From positions 1 to 64,000 of the forward strand of contig CBDCTQ010000059.1 in the NCBI GenBank assembly GCA_965222105.1: a stretch of DNA of 64,000 bases, given 5' to 3'. The DNA comes from CALGLS01 sp965222105. Lineage in GTDB: Bacteria > Bacteroidota > Bacteroidia > Chitinophagales > Saprospiraceae. Shown here one piece after another: positions 25,315-35,506 of this stretch. Numbering within the stretch: position 1 is the stretch's first letter; the number at the start of each line of letters is the position of its first letter. The notes beneath the pieces are model-generated. The model saw only the letters and a program-made list of their open reading frames with translations. It ran no database searches and was not told the origin of the DNA. Both the position numbers and the translations under genes were made by a program.

Positions 25315-25674
25315 TCATTCCCCCGTCAACCACATCCCCAAAAAAATACATCCCATACAAATTACCACACTACCCAACACATAGACGGCGGCCATACCGT
25401 ACTGCCCTGACTGTATCAATTGTAGCGTTTCGCCGGAGAAAGTGGAAAAAGTGCTGAACCCTCCGCAAAAGCCGACCATCAGCAACAACTGCCATTTGGA
25501 GCTCGACCAGGTCTTCAAACTCAACCCCAGAAAAATACCCAACAGAAAACTACTGATGGCATTTGCCGCAAAGGTGCTGTAAAGAAAATTGGAATGAAAA
25601 AATAAACGACTGATCCCATACCGGCACATACTACCCAACCCGCCTCCGACAAAAACCAGCAGCCACGACGTCAT
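25315..25674 (-). CDS. crcB: Fluoride ion exporter CrcB/Fluc
   Basis: 119 residues, four membrane helices. Signature motifs G-G-G-L-G-S-M-C-R-Y and G-F-C-G-G-F-S-T-F-S-T-F-S-G-E (the central TFSTF pore motif) identify a dual-topology fluoride channel. Its ATG overlaps the stop codon of the upstream transferase (TAATG), so the two are translationally coupled. No fluoride riboswitch was recognised upstream. Confidence 0.93.
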   Translation of the reverse strand: MTSWLLVFVGGGLGSMCRYGISRLFFHSNFLYSTFAANAISSFLLGIFLGLSLKTWSSSKWQLLLMVGFCGGFSTFSTFSGETLQLIQSGQYGMAAVYVLGSVVICMGCIFLGMWLTGE

Positions 25675-26735
25675 TACAAGGCCCCTCTTTTTATCCGTTT
25701 TCGCCGGTCGACAGAATAGTACAAAATAGCCGTCAAGCCAGCTGCCAGGCCGAGGATGACCAATAATAAATTGACCGAACCAATGCCCTGCAAGCTGATG
25801 ACAAGGAGAATAAACACTACATTGACCAATACGAGGATCCCCGTAGCCTGCATATGGCTGAAGCCAAAATCGAGGAGCAGATGGTGGATGTGCGAGCGGT
25901 CGGGATACAGCGGTGATTTGCCCCTGAGGGTGCGCATGAAAAATACCCGCAGTGTGTCGAACAACGGCAGGATCATAATGCCCACGGCCACCGCCGGAAC
26001 GGCCTTGAAGGCGTAGGGGCTGTCTTTGACCACTTGATGCAATTCGATGAACTCGATGATCAGGATCGAACAGGTCAGGCCGATGATGAGGGCTCCCGTG
26101 TCACCCATGAATATTTTGGCGGGAGAGTAGTTGTATTTCAAAAAGGCAATAACGGCGCCGGCCAGGGCATAGGCCACGATGGCCATGTCGATCCGCTTCA
26201 TCAACAAAAACCAGGTGCCCAGCGTCAGGGAGATCAATGTACCAATGCTTCCCGACAAGCCGTTGATGCCATCGATCAGATTGAAGGCGTTGATGATGAC
26301 CAGAATGGTAAAAATAGAAAGCAAAATACTGGCCCACCCGTACAGTTCCTCAATGCCAAAAATGCCGTAGAGGCTCGTCAGCATGATGTTCGACTTAAAA
26401 ACCAGGATGCCTGCCGCCAATACCTGTCCGATCAGCTTTTTGAAGGGCGAAACGGGGGCAATGTCGTCTTTGGCACCGATGAGGAAGAGGATGATGAAGG
26501 CACAGAGTATGTACTGCAAGTCGCCAAACACGTTGAACGGCGTCCACATAATGATCGAAAACAACAGTCCTGCAAATATGGCAATGCCGCCCAGGGTGGG
26601 AATGCTGGATTGGTGCGACCGGCGCTCTCCGGGTTCGTCGCACAGATTTTTAGAAATGGCGATGTTGATGATCGGCGGGATCGCAAAGTAAGTGAGCGTA
26701 AAAGCGGTAATAAAACTTAAAATGACATCGTACAT
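25674..26735 (-). CDS. Polyprenyl-phosphate GlcNAc-1-phosphate transferase (WecA/TagO/MraY family)
   Basis: 353 residues, about 10-11 membrane helices. It transfers a sugar-1-phosphate from a UDP-sugar to undecaprenyl phosphate, starting surface polysaccharide synthesis. Motifs: D-E-P-G-E-R-R-S-H and P-T-L-G-G-I-A at the N-terminus, D-D-I (Mg binding), N-A-F-N-L-I-D-G-I-N-G-L (catalytic Asp region), M-G-D-T-G-A-L and R-S-H-I-H-H-L-L-L-D-F-G. The last resembles the HIHH motif of WecA/TagO rather than MraY. It precedes crcB with a TAATG overlap. Confidence 0.9.
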   Translation of the reverse strand: MYDVILSFITAFTLTYFAIPPIINIAISKNLCDEPGERRSHQSSIPTLGGIAIFAGLLFSIIMWTPFNVFGDLQYILCAFIILFLIGAKDDIAPVSPFKKLIGQVLAAGILVFKSNIMLTSLYGIFGIEELYGWASILLSIFTILVIINAFNLIDGINGLSGSIGTLISLTLGTWFLLMKRIDMAIVAYALAGAVIAFLKYNYSPAKIFMGDTGALIIGLTCSILIIEFIELHQVVKDSPYAFKAVPAVAVGIMILPLFDTLRVFFMRTLRGKSPLYPDRSHIHHLLLDFGFSHMQATGILVLVNVVFILLVISLQGIGSVNLLLVILGLAAGLTAILYYSVDRRKRIKRGAL

Positions 26736-27148
26736 TACCTGGTGTGGATTTTTGATTCCGGTTTAGAAAATAGCGACCGAAGAATGGGGTTTTATTGCTG
26801 CAAAGATATAAGTCGGCCCCAATTATACATTAATTTGAGTATTAATGTTTCAGGTAAAGTTTTTAAATGGCAAATGGGTGGAGGATACCGCATCAAACTT
26901 ATTACAAAGCTAATCTAAAATTAACAGCTTCGCAAGTTGAAATTTCCGACCTGGCCAAATTTTAGGTCAGACACCTTCGTAAAGGGGAAAAGTGGATACT
27001 CTGCCTTTAAGACGAACGATTTTCCTATTGGCAACATAGCGTGGTGCGTATAGGTGAAATAATATCCCGGCATTTGTCAAAGAACGATCTTTCTTTTCCG
27101 TATTTTTGCAGCTTGCCGCAAAAAGCAGCCAGCAAAATCTGAGAATAT
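26736..27148. other. Divergent intergenic region between the WecA-like gene and uvrA
   Basis: It contains a -7 box for the leftward gene (CAAAGATA at 26801-26808, read on minus as TATCTTTG) and one for uvrA (TATTTTTG at 27101-27108). A TTTG at 27073-27076 could be the uvrA -33 element, but the 24-bp spacing is long. No coding signal in between. Confidence 0.5.
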
Positions 27149-30040
27149 ATGTCGGACGTGCCTACGAAAAAGCGAAAAAAGACAACAACAGCCAGTAAAA
27201 ACGGCGTGGGCCGGGGAGCCAAACGCATAGAAGAAACCATTGAGGTGATTGGCGCCCGCGAACACAATCTCAAAAACATCGACGTGCGCATCCCCCGCAA
27301 CCGGTTCGTCGTGGTCACCGGCATCAGCGGCAGCGGCAAATCATCCCTGGCGTTCGACACCATCTACGCCGAAGGCCAACGACGCTACATGGAAACTTTT
27401 TCGGCCTACGCCCGCCAGTTCATCGGCGAAATGGAGCGCCCCGACGTCGAGCAGATCAACGGCCTGAGCCCCGTCATCTCCATCGAGCAGAAAACGACCA
27501 GCAAAAACCCCCGCTCTACCGTTGGTACCATCACCGAGATATACGATTTCCTCCGGTTGCTCTTCGCCCGAGCCGGCGAGGCCTACTCCTACCTCTCCGG
27601 CAAGAAGATGGTCAAATACAGCGAGGACCAAATGCTTGAACACATCCTCAAGAATTTTAAAAACAAAAAAATATTCCTCCTCGCCCCCCTGGTCAGAGCC
27701 CGGAAAGGCCATTACCGCGAGCTGTTCAATCAGATCAGAAAGCAAGGCTACACCAAGGTAAGGGTCGATGGGAAAATACGTGACATAGAAACCGGCATGC
27801 AACTCGACCGCTACAAAACCCACGACATTGAAGTGGTCATCGACCGGCTCACTGCCGAAACCCGCCGCAAAGACCGCCTGGCCGCTTCCCTGCAAACCGC
27901 GCTCAAAATGGGCAACGGCGGCATGCTCCTCCTCGACTACGACGCGGGCCAGCTCCACCCCTACAGCAAACACCTGATGGATCCCGAAACCGGACTTTCC
28001 TACGAAGAGCCCTCCCCCAATGCCTTCTCCTTCAACTCGCCCTACGGTGCCTGCCCCCGCTGCAATGGGCTGGGATCGATCCAAACCATCGACATGGAAA
28101 AGGTGATCCCCGACGATACCAAAAGCATCAACGAAACTGGCATCGTGCCTTTCGGCGAAGTGCGGCAAAACATGACCTTCAAACAGTTGAGGGCTATTGC
28201 CAAAAAGTACAGATTTTCGTTCGATACTCCCGTAAAAGACATGCCTCAGGAAGCCCTCGACGCCATCCTTTATGGCGGCAACAAGAGCTTTAAGGTCAAC
28301 CTCAAATACAGCAAACACGATTTTACCTACAACCTCGCCTACGAGGGCCTCACCAATATGTTGATCCGGTGGTATAAGGAGTCGTCTTCCGAGAAAATAC
28401 GACGCTGGTCCGAAAATTTTATGATGGTCGACCAATGCCCCGAGTGCAAAGGGCAGCGCCTCAAAAAGGAGTCCCTTCACTTTAAGATCAACAAAAAAAA
28501 CATCTCCGAGCTGGCCCGTATGGACATCGCCCAACTGGCCGACTGGCTCCGCGACCTCGATGCCAAACTGTCCAAAAGACAACTCGCCATTGCGAAAGAC
28601 ATCCTCAAAGAGCTCCGCCTCCGCCTCGGCTTCCTACTTCATGTGGGGCTCGACTACCTCGATCTTTTCCGGCCGGCCCGCACTCTTTCTGGCGGCGAGT
28701 CGCAGCGCATCCGCCTGGCCACTCAGATCGGGTCGCAGCTCACTGGGATCACCTACATCCTCGACGAGCCCAGCATCGGCCTCCACCAACGCGACAACCG
28801 ACGGCTGATAGAAGCACTCAAAGAATTGACCGAGATCGGAAACACCGTGTTAGTCGTTGAGCACGACCGCGACATTATGATGGCTTCCGACTACCTGATC
28901 GACCTGGGCCCCGGAGCCGGCAAATACGGTGGCGCTCTGGTGGGTGAGGGTAAGCCCTCCAGTTTCCTGAAAAAGGATACCGTCACCGCCAATTATCTCA
29001 ACAATAGTTCTACAATACCTGTCCCTGCCAAACGGCGCAAGGGCAACGGCAAATTTCTGGAGCTGAAAGGGGCTGCTGGCAACAACCTCCGGTCGGTAGA
29101 CATCAAAATACCCCTCGGCACCTTTTGTTGTGTAACGGGGGTGTCGGGAAGCGGAAAGTCGACCCTCATCAATGAAACGCTTTACCCCATCCTCCGTTCC
29201 CATTTTTACAAAAGCAATGCCCGCCCGCTGACATACGACAGCATAGAAGGGCTGGAACACCTCGACAAGGTCATCGAGATAGACCAGTCGCCCATCGGTC
29301 GGACACCCCGGTCCAACCCGGCCACCTATACCGGGGTGTTTACCGACATCCGGAAAATATTCACTGCACTGCCGGAAGCCAAGATACGCGGATACAAACC
29401 GGGGCGCTTTTCATTCAACGTAAAAGGAGGTCGCTGCGAAACCTGCCAGGGAGCCGGCCGTAGGGTGATCGAAATGAACTTTCTGCCCGATGTACAGGTC
29501 GACTGCGAACAATGCATGGGCCGCCGCTACAACCGCGAGACCCTGGAGGTGTTGTACCGCGGAAAGTCCATCAGCGATGTACTGGATATGACGGTGGCCG
29601 AAGCCGTGGAATTTTTTGAACCCATCCCCTCCATTTATCGAAAGATCAAAACCCTGGTCGACGTAGGACTGGGATACATCACCCTGGGGCAGCAGGCCAC
29701 TACCCTGTCGGGCGGCGAAGCCCAACGTGTGAAACTGGCCGAAGAACTCTCCAAACGCGACACCGGCAACACCTTCTACATCCTCGACGAGCCCACCACG
29801 GGCCTTCATTTCGAAGACATTCGCCAACTCCTCAACGTACTCAACAAACTGGTGGACAAGGGCAACACCATTGTAGTGATCGAACACAATATGGACGTCA
29901 TCAAAATGGCCGACTACATTCTGGACATGGGCCCCGAAGGTGGCCACCGAGGCGGCACCCTGGTGGGGAAAGGTACGCCGGAGCAACTGGCTAAAAATAA
30001 GAAGAGCTTTACGGGGGCGTTTTTGAGGGGGGAGTTGTGA
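27149..30040 (+). CDS. uvrA: Excinuclease ABC subunit A
   Basis: 963 residues, full length. It is the damage-recognition ATPase of nucleotide excision repair, loading UvrB on DNA. It has two ABC modules: Walker A G-I-S-G-S-G-K-S-S and G-V-S-G-S-G-K-S-T, signatures L-S-G-G-E-S-Q-R and L-S-G-G-E-A-Q-R, and Walker B L-D-E-P. Zinc-finger cysteines are present (C-P-R-C...C-P-E-C region and C-E-T-C...C-E-Q-C). The N-terminus has a basic tail (KKRKKTTTASKN) before the conserved I-E-V-I-G-A-R-E-H-N-L-K. uvrB is in the same window at 48499-50520 but not linked. Confidence 0.98.
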   Translation: MSDVPTKKRKKTTTASKNGVGRGAKRIEETIEVIGAREHNLKNIDVRIPRNRFVVVTGISGSGKSSLAFDTIYAEGQRRYMETFSAYARQFIGEMERPDVEQINGLSPVISIEQKTTSKNPRSTVGTITEIYDFLRLLFARAGEAYSYLSGKKMVKYSEDQMLEHILKNFKNKKIFLLAPLVRARKGHYRELFNQIRKQGYTKVRVDGKIRDIETGMQLDRYKTHDIEVVIDRLTAETRRKDRLAASLQTALKMGNGGMLLLDYDAGQLHPYSKHLMDPETGLSYEEPSPNAFSFNSPYGACPRCNGLGSIQTIDMEKVIPDDTKSINETGIVPFGEVRQNMTFKQLRAIAKKYRFSFDTPVKDMPQEALDAILYGGNKSFKVNLKYSKHDFTYNLAYEGLTNMLIRWYKESSSEKIRRWSENFMMVDQCPECKGQRLKKESLHFKINKKNISELARMDIAQLADWLRDLDAKLSKRQLAIAKDILKELRLRLGFLLHVGLDYLDLFRPARTLSGGESQRIRLATQIGSQLTGITYILDEPSIGLHQRDNRRLIEALKELTEIGNTVLVVEHDRDIMMASDYLIDLGPGAGKYGGALVGEGKPSSFLKKDTVTANYLNNSSTIPVPAKRRKGNGKFLELKGAAGNNLRSVDIKIPLGTFCCVTGVSGSGKSTLINETLYPILRSHFYKSNARPLTYDSIEGLEHLDKVIEIDQSPIGRTPRSNPATYTGVFTDIRKIFTALPEAKIRGYKPGRFSFNVKGGRCETCQGAGRRVIEMNFLPDVQVDCEQCMGRRYNRETLEVLYRGKSISDVLDMTVAEAVEFFEPIPSIYRKIKTLVDVGLGYITLGQQATTLSGGEAQRVKLAEELSKRDTGNTFYILDEPTTGLHFEDIRQLLNVLNKLVDKGNTIVVIEHNMDVIKMADYILDMGPEGGHRGGTLVGKGTPEQLAKNKKSFTGAFLRGEL

Positions 30041-30257
30041 GAAAACGGATTTGAACAAGGCACTAAAAACTTTATGCAGCACCTGTTTTTTCCCAGGCCA
30101 AGGGTGTCAGAGTAGAGCGACTCCCTACTTTCGGAACAAATAGCACGAAATCGAAGATTCGACGAAGTCAATTAGATCATCAATTTCTGACCACTTTTTT
30201 AGAAGCGATAGAGTGGTTTTACACCTGTAACGATCTTAATTTCCGCTGTACTAGTCT

Positions 30258-32084
30258 TTAGTACCCATTCACTTTTAACCATTTTCGGGTTTCTTTTTCG
30301 CTTTCTGTACTGAACTCAATATAGTAGTATCCTTTTGCCAAACTTTCTGTCTGAATGAAAATTTGATGCTGGCCAGGTTGAAAAGAAAACGCTTTTGAGG
30401 ACAAGACTATTTTTCCATCAGTGTTTATAAATCGCCAATGAAGGCTGCTTTCTTTTTGTAAAGTAAAGGAACATGTCAAGCGGTCGTCTCCGGGACTGGG
30501 GTAAAGCTGAAGTGTTTGCAAATCCGCCTTATGTGATGGTTTTGCTTCTGTCGAACTTAATATACAGGCTCCTTCGTTCAATTCGAACAGTTGATTCACT
30601 GCTAGTCCAGTACAAATATCCACGATGCCGGATGGCCAAACCACTTTTACTGAAAGTACCTCGTTGGCATCGCTCAGCCCAAAATGGGGCACAATGTTAT
30701 CCTGAAAAGCATGGCTAGCAGTGCCGCCCGATACGTAGCGCATTTGCCGGACGGTATCTCCGTCAATCATTGTAGTGACGTAGACCCTGGCGCCGTAACC
30801 GTTTCGATTGGAGGCTTGTCCGTTTAATTTGATTTTTATCCAATTGTTCTGGTTTCCGATCTCATTTCTGAACAAAAAATTCGGAGCCCCGATGGAAGCA
30901 TTTGTGGTATTCACTACAAAAAGGTCGACATCGCCGTCGAGGTCATGATCAGCAGCACCGGCTGATTGGGCCTGAGCGATATTGACGCTAGCAAAGTCTC
31001 CGGCTTCTTCGTTGGTCAATTGGGTGAAGTTGCCGGAATCATTTCGATATACCCGACCTTTTGAGGAACTTTCCTGATGGGCCAGCGCTAAGTCGAGATC
31101 GCCGTCATTATCGAAGTCAGCCCATACATTAAAGTTGGTGTAATCTACTACATTTAGCATGGGCTCTCCTGTAATTTCTGTAAAAGAGAGACCACCATCA
31201 TTTCGAAACATACGGTCTGCAGCATTAAAATGATTGAGGTATAGATCGAGGTCCCAATCGTTGTCAAAATCAATCCAGTTGAAACCAATATTGGCACCTG
31301 ACTCACCCGTCAGGCCGGGAATAGCTAACGATACAAAGTAGTTAGGGTCGCCTGTTTCTGTCAACATAGACTTGTGAAAGGTATTCGCATTTGGAGCTGA
31401 ATAGTTAGCGACATAAAGGTCGAGGTCGCCATCTTCATCTATATCTATCCAACTAACGGCGGTAATAAACCCAGACCGAAATTGTAAAAAAGAAAGGGTA
31501 TCGAGTGGCGTGAAAGTACCTCCATCATTTCTATAGAAGCGATCCGAAGAGTTATTAGCAGCGCCCGTATGAAAATCCAGGTCGCCATCCAGGTCATAGT
31601 CTACCCAACTGCCACTATCATAACTGCCCAGGGGTGTTGTAAAAGTAGTGTCGGGTTGGAGGCCATAGTCAGGAGCGCCCTGATTAATGAGTAGGTAAAG
31701 AGGGAGGGGCTGAAAGTTGATATCCCGATAACTGCACAACATTACATCTTCATCGCCATCGTTGTCGTAATCGCCTAGCAGACCAACGACACTTCCCCAT
31801 ATCCCCGGAGTTTGAGTAAAAGGGGTCTCTTCTACGACGGTGTAAGAACCATTTTGATTGTTTAGGTAGATTCGGTTGTTTTGCGCTGGGTCGAACCCCG
31901 TAATTAATAGATCTGGATAGGTATCCCCATTGAGATCGTTCCAACTGGCCCCTGGGTTGGGTAGGTTGTCTTCTACAGGGTCTCCTGCATCTGTGGCTTG
32001 TGAAAACCACTGAGCAAAAGTAGAAAAAGGTTGGAAAAATATAATGGATAATGCGAAAAAGCAAAAGCGGGCTGATTGTTTCAT
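30258..32084 (-). CDS. Secreted FG-GAP/VCBS repeat protein with ASPIC/UnbV domain and T9SS sorting signal
   Basis: About 608 residues from ATG 32084 (MKQSARFC), the Met that opens a proper signal peptide ending near F-A-Q-W. Many D-x-D-x-D-G-D units (for example D-Y-D-N-D-G-D-E-D, D-I-D-E-D-G-D-L-D) form a calcium-binding propeller. An ASPIC/UnbV-type segment follows (N-G-Y-G-A-R-V...H-F-G-L...V-V-W-P-S-G). The last 80 residues are a type A T9SS sorting domain (L-Q-L-Y-P-S-P-G...G-Y-Y-Y-I-E-F), sending the protein across the outer membrane to the surface. The role is likely adhesion or binding; no catalytic site is seen. Confidence 0.87.
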   Translation of the reverse strand: MKQSARFCFFALSIIFFQPFSTFAQWFSQATDAGDPVEDNLPNPGASWNDLNGDTYPDLLITGFDPAQNNRIYLNNQNGSYTVVEETPFTQTPGIWGSVVGLLGDYDNDGDEDVMLCSYRDINFQPLPLYLLINQGAPDYGLQPDTTFTTPLGSYDSGSWVDYDLDGDLDFHTGAANNSSDRFYRNDGGTFTPLDTLSFLQFRSGFITAVSWIDIDEDGDLDLYVANYSAPNANTFHKSMLTETGDPNYFVSLAIPGLTGESGANIGFNWIDFDNDWDLDLYLNHFNAADRMFRNDGGLSFTEITGEPMLNVVDYTNFNVWADFDNDGDLDLALAHQESSSKGRVYRNDSGNFTQLTNEEAGDFASVNIAQAQSAGAADHDLDGDVDLFVVNTTNASIGAPNFLFRNEIGNQNNWIKIKLNGQASNRNGYGARVYVTTMIDGDTVRQMRYVSGGTASHAFQDNIVPHFGLSDANEVLSVKVVWPSGIVDICTGLAVNQLFELNEGACILSSTEAKPSHKADLQTLQLYPSPGDDRLTCSFTLQKESSLHWRFINTDGKIVLSSKAFSFQPGQHQIFIQTESLAKGYYYIEFSTESEKETRKWLKVNGY

Positions 32085-32146
32085 CGTTGCGTTTTCTTGC
32101 AAAAGAGAAGAAGAATGGGGGCGAAATCGCTCCACTCGATTAAGTG

Positions 32147-33307
32147 TTACCTCAATGAAACATTTTTACTAGCCGCGTAGGCACTAGGTGTCATACCCGT
32201 TATTTTTTTAAAGGTGCGGTTGAAAGTCGTTTTATTGGAAAAGCCACAGTCGAGCCCAATCGCTAAAATGCTATAATGGCTGTAGTTTTTATCTTTCAAA
32301 CGGCATTTGGCGTCTTCTATCCGGTAAGTGTTTACAAAGTCATAAAAGTTGGTTCTCATCCCTTCGTTCAATATTTGCGAAAGATGATGCGAAGGGATGC
32401 CGAGCATAAGAGCCAGGTCAGATATCTTAAGGGATGGATTGAGGTGGGGCGTATCATTTTCCATTAATTCCAGTAAAGCCTTTTTAGAGGCATCCATTTG
32501 TTGAGGCGTGATGGGCGAGGTTTTATATTTTTCACGATGGCTGGCTTTAGGTAAGATCGGTAGCAATCTGGGGAAATCCCACAGTTTATGTATAACCCCA
32601 TAGCCAGCAAGCTGAATGGTCAGGGCGAGGATAGCAGCTGCAACCATTTCCAATACAGGGTTAGGAGTATCAGTTGAAAAGCACACGAACCTCACCATCA
32701 TTTCTATAAGGATCAACAGGAGGTACCCCTCACAAAAACGTTTGTACCAACGGGCGATTTTGCGATTGGCTTCGTTCTCCTGTTTACCTTCAGTATGCTT
32801 GGCCTGCCACCATGCCGCCGCGACATAAAAAGCTAATTGTATTTGAAAAGCACTGGACTTTATTATATCCTTCCAGGTAAAGGATGGGTCGCCCGATAAA
32901 ATGTATTCAATAATGGCGAGCTTACGCTCCGTAGGGAGCAGGTAAAGGTCAAGAGTATCGAAAAAAGCCAAACATGGGAGTATCAAGTGCCACCAATGCC
33001 TAAAAGCAATCTGAAAGCCAGGTTCAAGGGCTTTTTTTACAAAAAAATAAAATATGGGGCCAACCAAAAATAACAACGGGTATATGAAACCAAGCCCATG
33101 CGGTAGTAAGCGAATATATCCGGTAAGGAAAATCAAAAAATTGAGCAGATGAAGCGAAACGATTACAAAAGCGATTCCCAATAACTTTGCTTCCGATGAC
33201 TGTTTAGCTTTAGAAAAGAGAAGAGTTGCAAGCCATATACCGTGTAGAGCTGTTGCTGCCAGCAAATAAGCGAGCCATTGCATATTCTCTCCTATCATCT
33301 TTTCCAT
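32147..33307 (-). CDS. Membrane-bound AraC-family transcriptional regulator
   Basis: About 386 residues from ATG 33307 (MEKMIGENMQWL); the frame extends upstream to 33454, but that segment looks non-coding. Seven or so hydrophobic helices fill residues 10-260. The C-terminal 100 residues form the AraC double helix-turn-helix: L-K-I-S-D-L-A-L-M-L-G-I-P-S-H-H-L-S-Q-I-L-N and S-I-L-A-I-G-L-D-C-G-F-S-N-K-T-T-F-N-R-T-F-K-K. Such proteins sense a signal at the membrane and regulate nearby genes. The FG-GAP protein gene 62 bp downstream on the same strand is a candidate partner (inference). Confidence 0.88.
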   Translation of the reverse strand: MEKMIGENMQWLAYLLAATALHGIWLATLLFSKAKQSSEAKLLGIAFVIVSLHLLNFLIFLTGYIRLLPHGLGFIYPLLFLVGPIFYFFVKKALEPGFQIAFRHWWHLILPCLAFFDTLDLYLLPTERKLAIIEYILSGDPSFTWKDIIKSSAFQIQLAFYVAAAWWQAKHTEGKQENEANRKIARWYKRFCEGYLLLILIEMMVRFVCFSTDTPNPVLEMVAAAILALTIQLAGYGVIHKLWDFPRLLPILPKASHREKYKTSPITPQQMDASKKALLELMENDTPHLNPSLKISDLALMLGIPSHHLSQILNEGMRTNFYDFVNTYRIEDAKCRLKDKNYSHYSILAIGLDCGFSNKTTFNRTFKKITGMTPSAYAASKNVSLR

Positions 33308-33884
33308 AATCAAAATAAATTTAATCAAATGAGCTGAGGCTTTCCATGAGCAGTAAGATTCTGAAAGCCATCTGACGCTTATTTTACAAAAAAAAAAGCC
33401 CTTGTCTTGTCCTCTCATCATGGGGAAGACATAATAACTCAATTTATACCACAATTCATCCGTTTTATTTCCTACTTTACCCGAATTGTCGGACTTATGT
33501 AGAAAATGCGAATCGCTAGTTAAGATTAAAAGTTAAAAGGAAGATGGCAGCGGCCAATTAAAGTCAATTGGACAATAGGCTTGCATCAAAGACAGGAATG
33601 ACATAGTATTTTTCTTAATGTGGCTATGGCAAAAATTATATTTTCTAAGAAGTAAGTAATTTGACCAAAATAGGAGAGGCTGAGAAAAATGATAATCAGG
33701 ATGAAATTTAGACAGTAGTTTTCCCTTTTTAACCTCATTTTCACCCCACATCACCAAAAAACCACCCCCAAAAAGCACCAAATACCAAAACATTCCCCTA
33801 TTTTAGTAACTTGGCTAATACTTCAGTATAGAGATTTCGACAACGTGAATAAAAACAATCCATAAGCCCAAAAAATTATTCACC
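33308..33884. other. Intergenic region ahead of the GH3 gene
   Basis: AT-rich. An 86-residue minus-strand frame (33533-33793) is hydrophobic at its start but has no family match and no clear promoter, so I do not call it a gene. Nothing else is recognisable. Confidence 0.35.
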
Positions 33885-35416
33885 ATGAGAATGTTGGCTA
33901 ATTTTCTTTTTCAATCTTACTACAACTACCGTTTCCGGCAAATCGAACAATTCATCGATCAGCCCCATCAGGCCACAGCAGCAGGTATTCGACAACCTCC
34001 TGGCTGCCGGCGCCAAAACAAAATGGGGCAACCAATACGGGTTTTCCAGTATCAAAAACCGGGAACAGTTCAGCAACCGCGTACCCGTACAGGACTACGA
34101 TTCCCTCAAGCCCTTTATCCAACGCATGATGGAGGGAGAGGCCGACGTCCTCTGGCCGGGAGTGGTGACCCAATTCTCCAAATCGTCGGGCACCACCAAC
34201 GATAAGAGCAAGTTCATCCCCGTCTCCGATCAGAACTTCAAGGAGTGCCACATCAAAGGCACCTGGGACACGATGACCATCATGTATCACAACAACCCCG
34301 ACTGCAAAATTTTCTCCGCGCAAAAATTTTCTCATGGCCGGCAGTCACCAAAAATACAAACCCCACCTCAACACCATCTACGGCGACGTGTCCGCCCTGA
34401 TGATCCGCAGCATGCCCAAAGTGGCCCGTCCGTTTTTTGAACCCGATTTCGACATTGTACTCAGCGACGATTGGGAATCCAAGATCAAGGTGATGGCCGA
34501 GGTGGCCATCCGCGAATCCAAACACATCCGCATGGTGGGGGGCGTACCTACCTGGATCATCGTCTTCTTCCGGCAAATACTCGAAATGAGCGGCAAAGAA
34601 CACATGCTGGAGGTATGGCCAAACTTTGAAGCCTATATCCATGGTGGCGTGAGCATCGCCCCCTACCGCGAACAATTGTATCGCTTTCTTCCCTCCCCCG
34701 ACATTACTTATCAAGAAGTGTATAACGCCTCCGAAGGCTATTTCGCCTCCCAGCTCGAAAAGGACCAGGACGATATGTTGCTCCTGCTCGACAATGGCGT
34801 TTACTACGAGTTTATCCCTATGGAACAATGGCAGGAGGAAAACCCCCGGGCGGTACCACTGGAAGAGGTCGAACTGGAGAAAAACTACGCCCTGCTCATC
34901 AGCTCCAATGCCGGGCTGTGGCGTTATCTGATCGGGGATACGGTGATGTTTACGTCCAAATATCCCTACAAAATAAAGATCACCGGGCGCACCAAACAGT
35001 TTGTCAACGCCTTTGGAGAAGAGGTGATGGTGGCCAATACCGATAAGGCCATCGAACAAACCTGCCAGCAAACGGGGGCCATCGTATCGGAGTATACCGT
35101 TGCGCCGGTCTTCTTCAAAGGGTCCGGCAAAGGGGGGCACGAATGGCTCATTGAGTTTGAAAAGGCGCCCGACGACCTGGCGAATTTCAACGAGCTACTC
35201 GACCTCAATCTTCAAAAGATCAACTCCGACTACGAGGCTAAACGCTACAAAAGCATGGCCCTCCAACAACTCCGCCTCCGCCCTCTCCCCAAAGGTACTT
35301 TTCTCAACTGGCTCAGGGCCAAAGGCAAATACGGCAATCAGAACAAGGTGCCGCGGCTGTCGAACAGTCGGCAATATGTAGAAGAAATACTGGACTTTGC
35401 GGTAACGGCGGGGTAA
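33885..35416 (+). pseudogene. GH3 auxin-responsive promoter family protein, frameshifted as read
   Basis: GH3 proteins are ANL-superfamily adenylate-forming enzymes that, in plants, conjugate acids to amino acids; the bacterial role is unclear. The start M-R-M-L-A-N-F-L-F-Q-S-Y-Y is in one frame. The middle (S-K-S-S-G-T-T-N-D-K-S-K-F-I-P-V, the adenylation motif) is +1 from it. The rest from A-G-S-H-Q-K-Y-K-P-H to the stop at 35416 is a further +1. An extra base near 33972 (GGCC) and one in the A-run 34322-34326 account for both; without them the gene has 510 codons, standard for the family. The later ATP-binding part (Y-N-A-S-E-G-Y-F and L-W-R-Y-L-I-G-D-T-V) is intact. It is likely a functional gene with sequence errors. 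Confidence 0.82.
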
Positions 35417-35443
35417 GCTTTACCATCAGAAACAACCAGGCAT

Positions 35444-35482
35444 AAAAAAAGGGAATAGAAAATTGATCTATTGCCCTTTTTT
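35444..35482. terminator. Bidirectional terminator between GH3 and ArsR genes
   Basis: An inverted repeat pairs AAAAAAGGG-ATAGA with TCTAT-CCCTTTTTT. It has T-rich tracts on both strands and lies between convergent genes. Confidence 0.75.
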
Positions 35483-35506
35483 CACAGTTTGGTGAGGAAT
35501 CTTTGC

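Noticed and set aside
27341..28582. 413-codon open frame antisense to uvrA
   Set aside because: It mirrors the codon structure of uvrA, has no domain pattern and no start context; it is a high-GC shadow frame.
33533..33793. 86-residue minus-strand membrane protein
   Set aside because: Hydrophobic start but no family, no promoter and AT-rich composition; likely chance.
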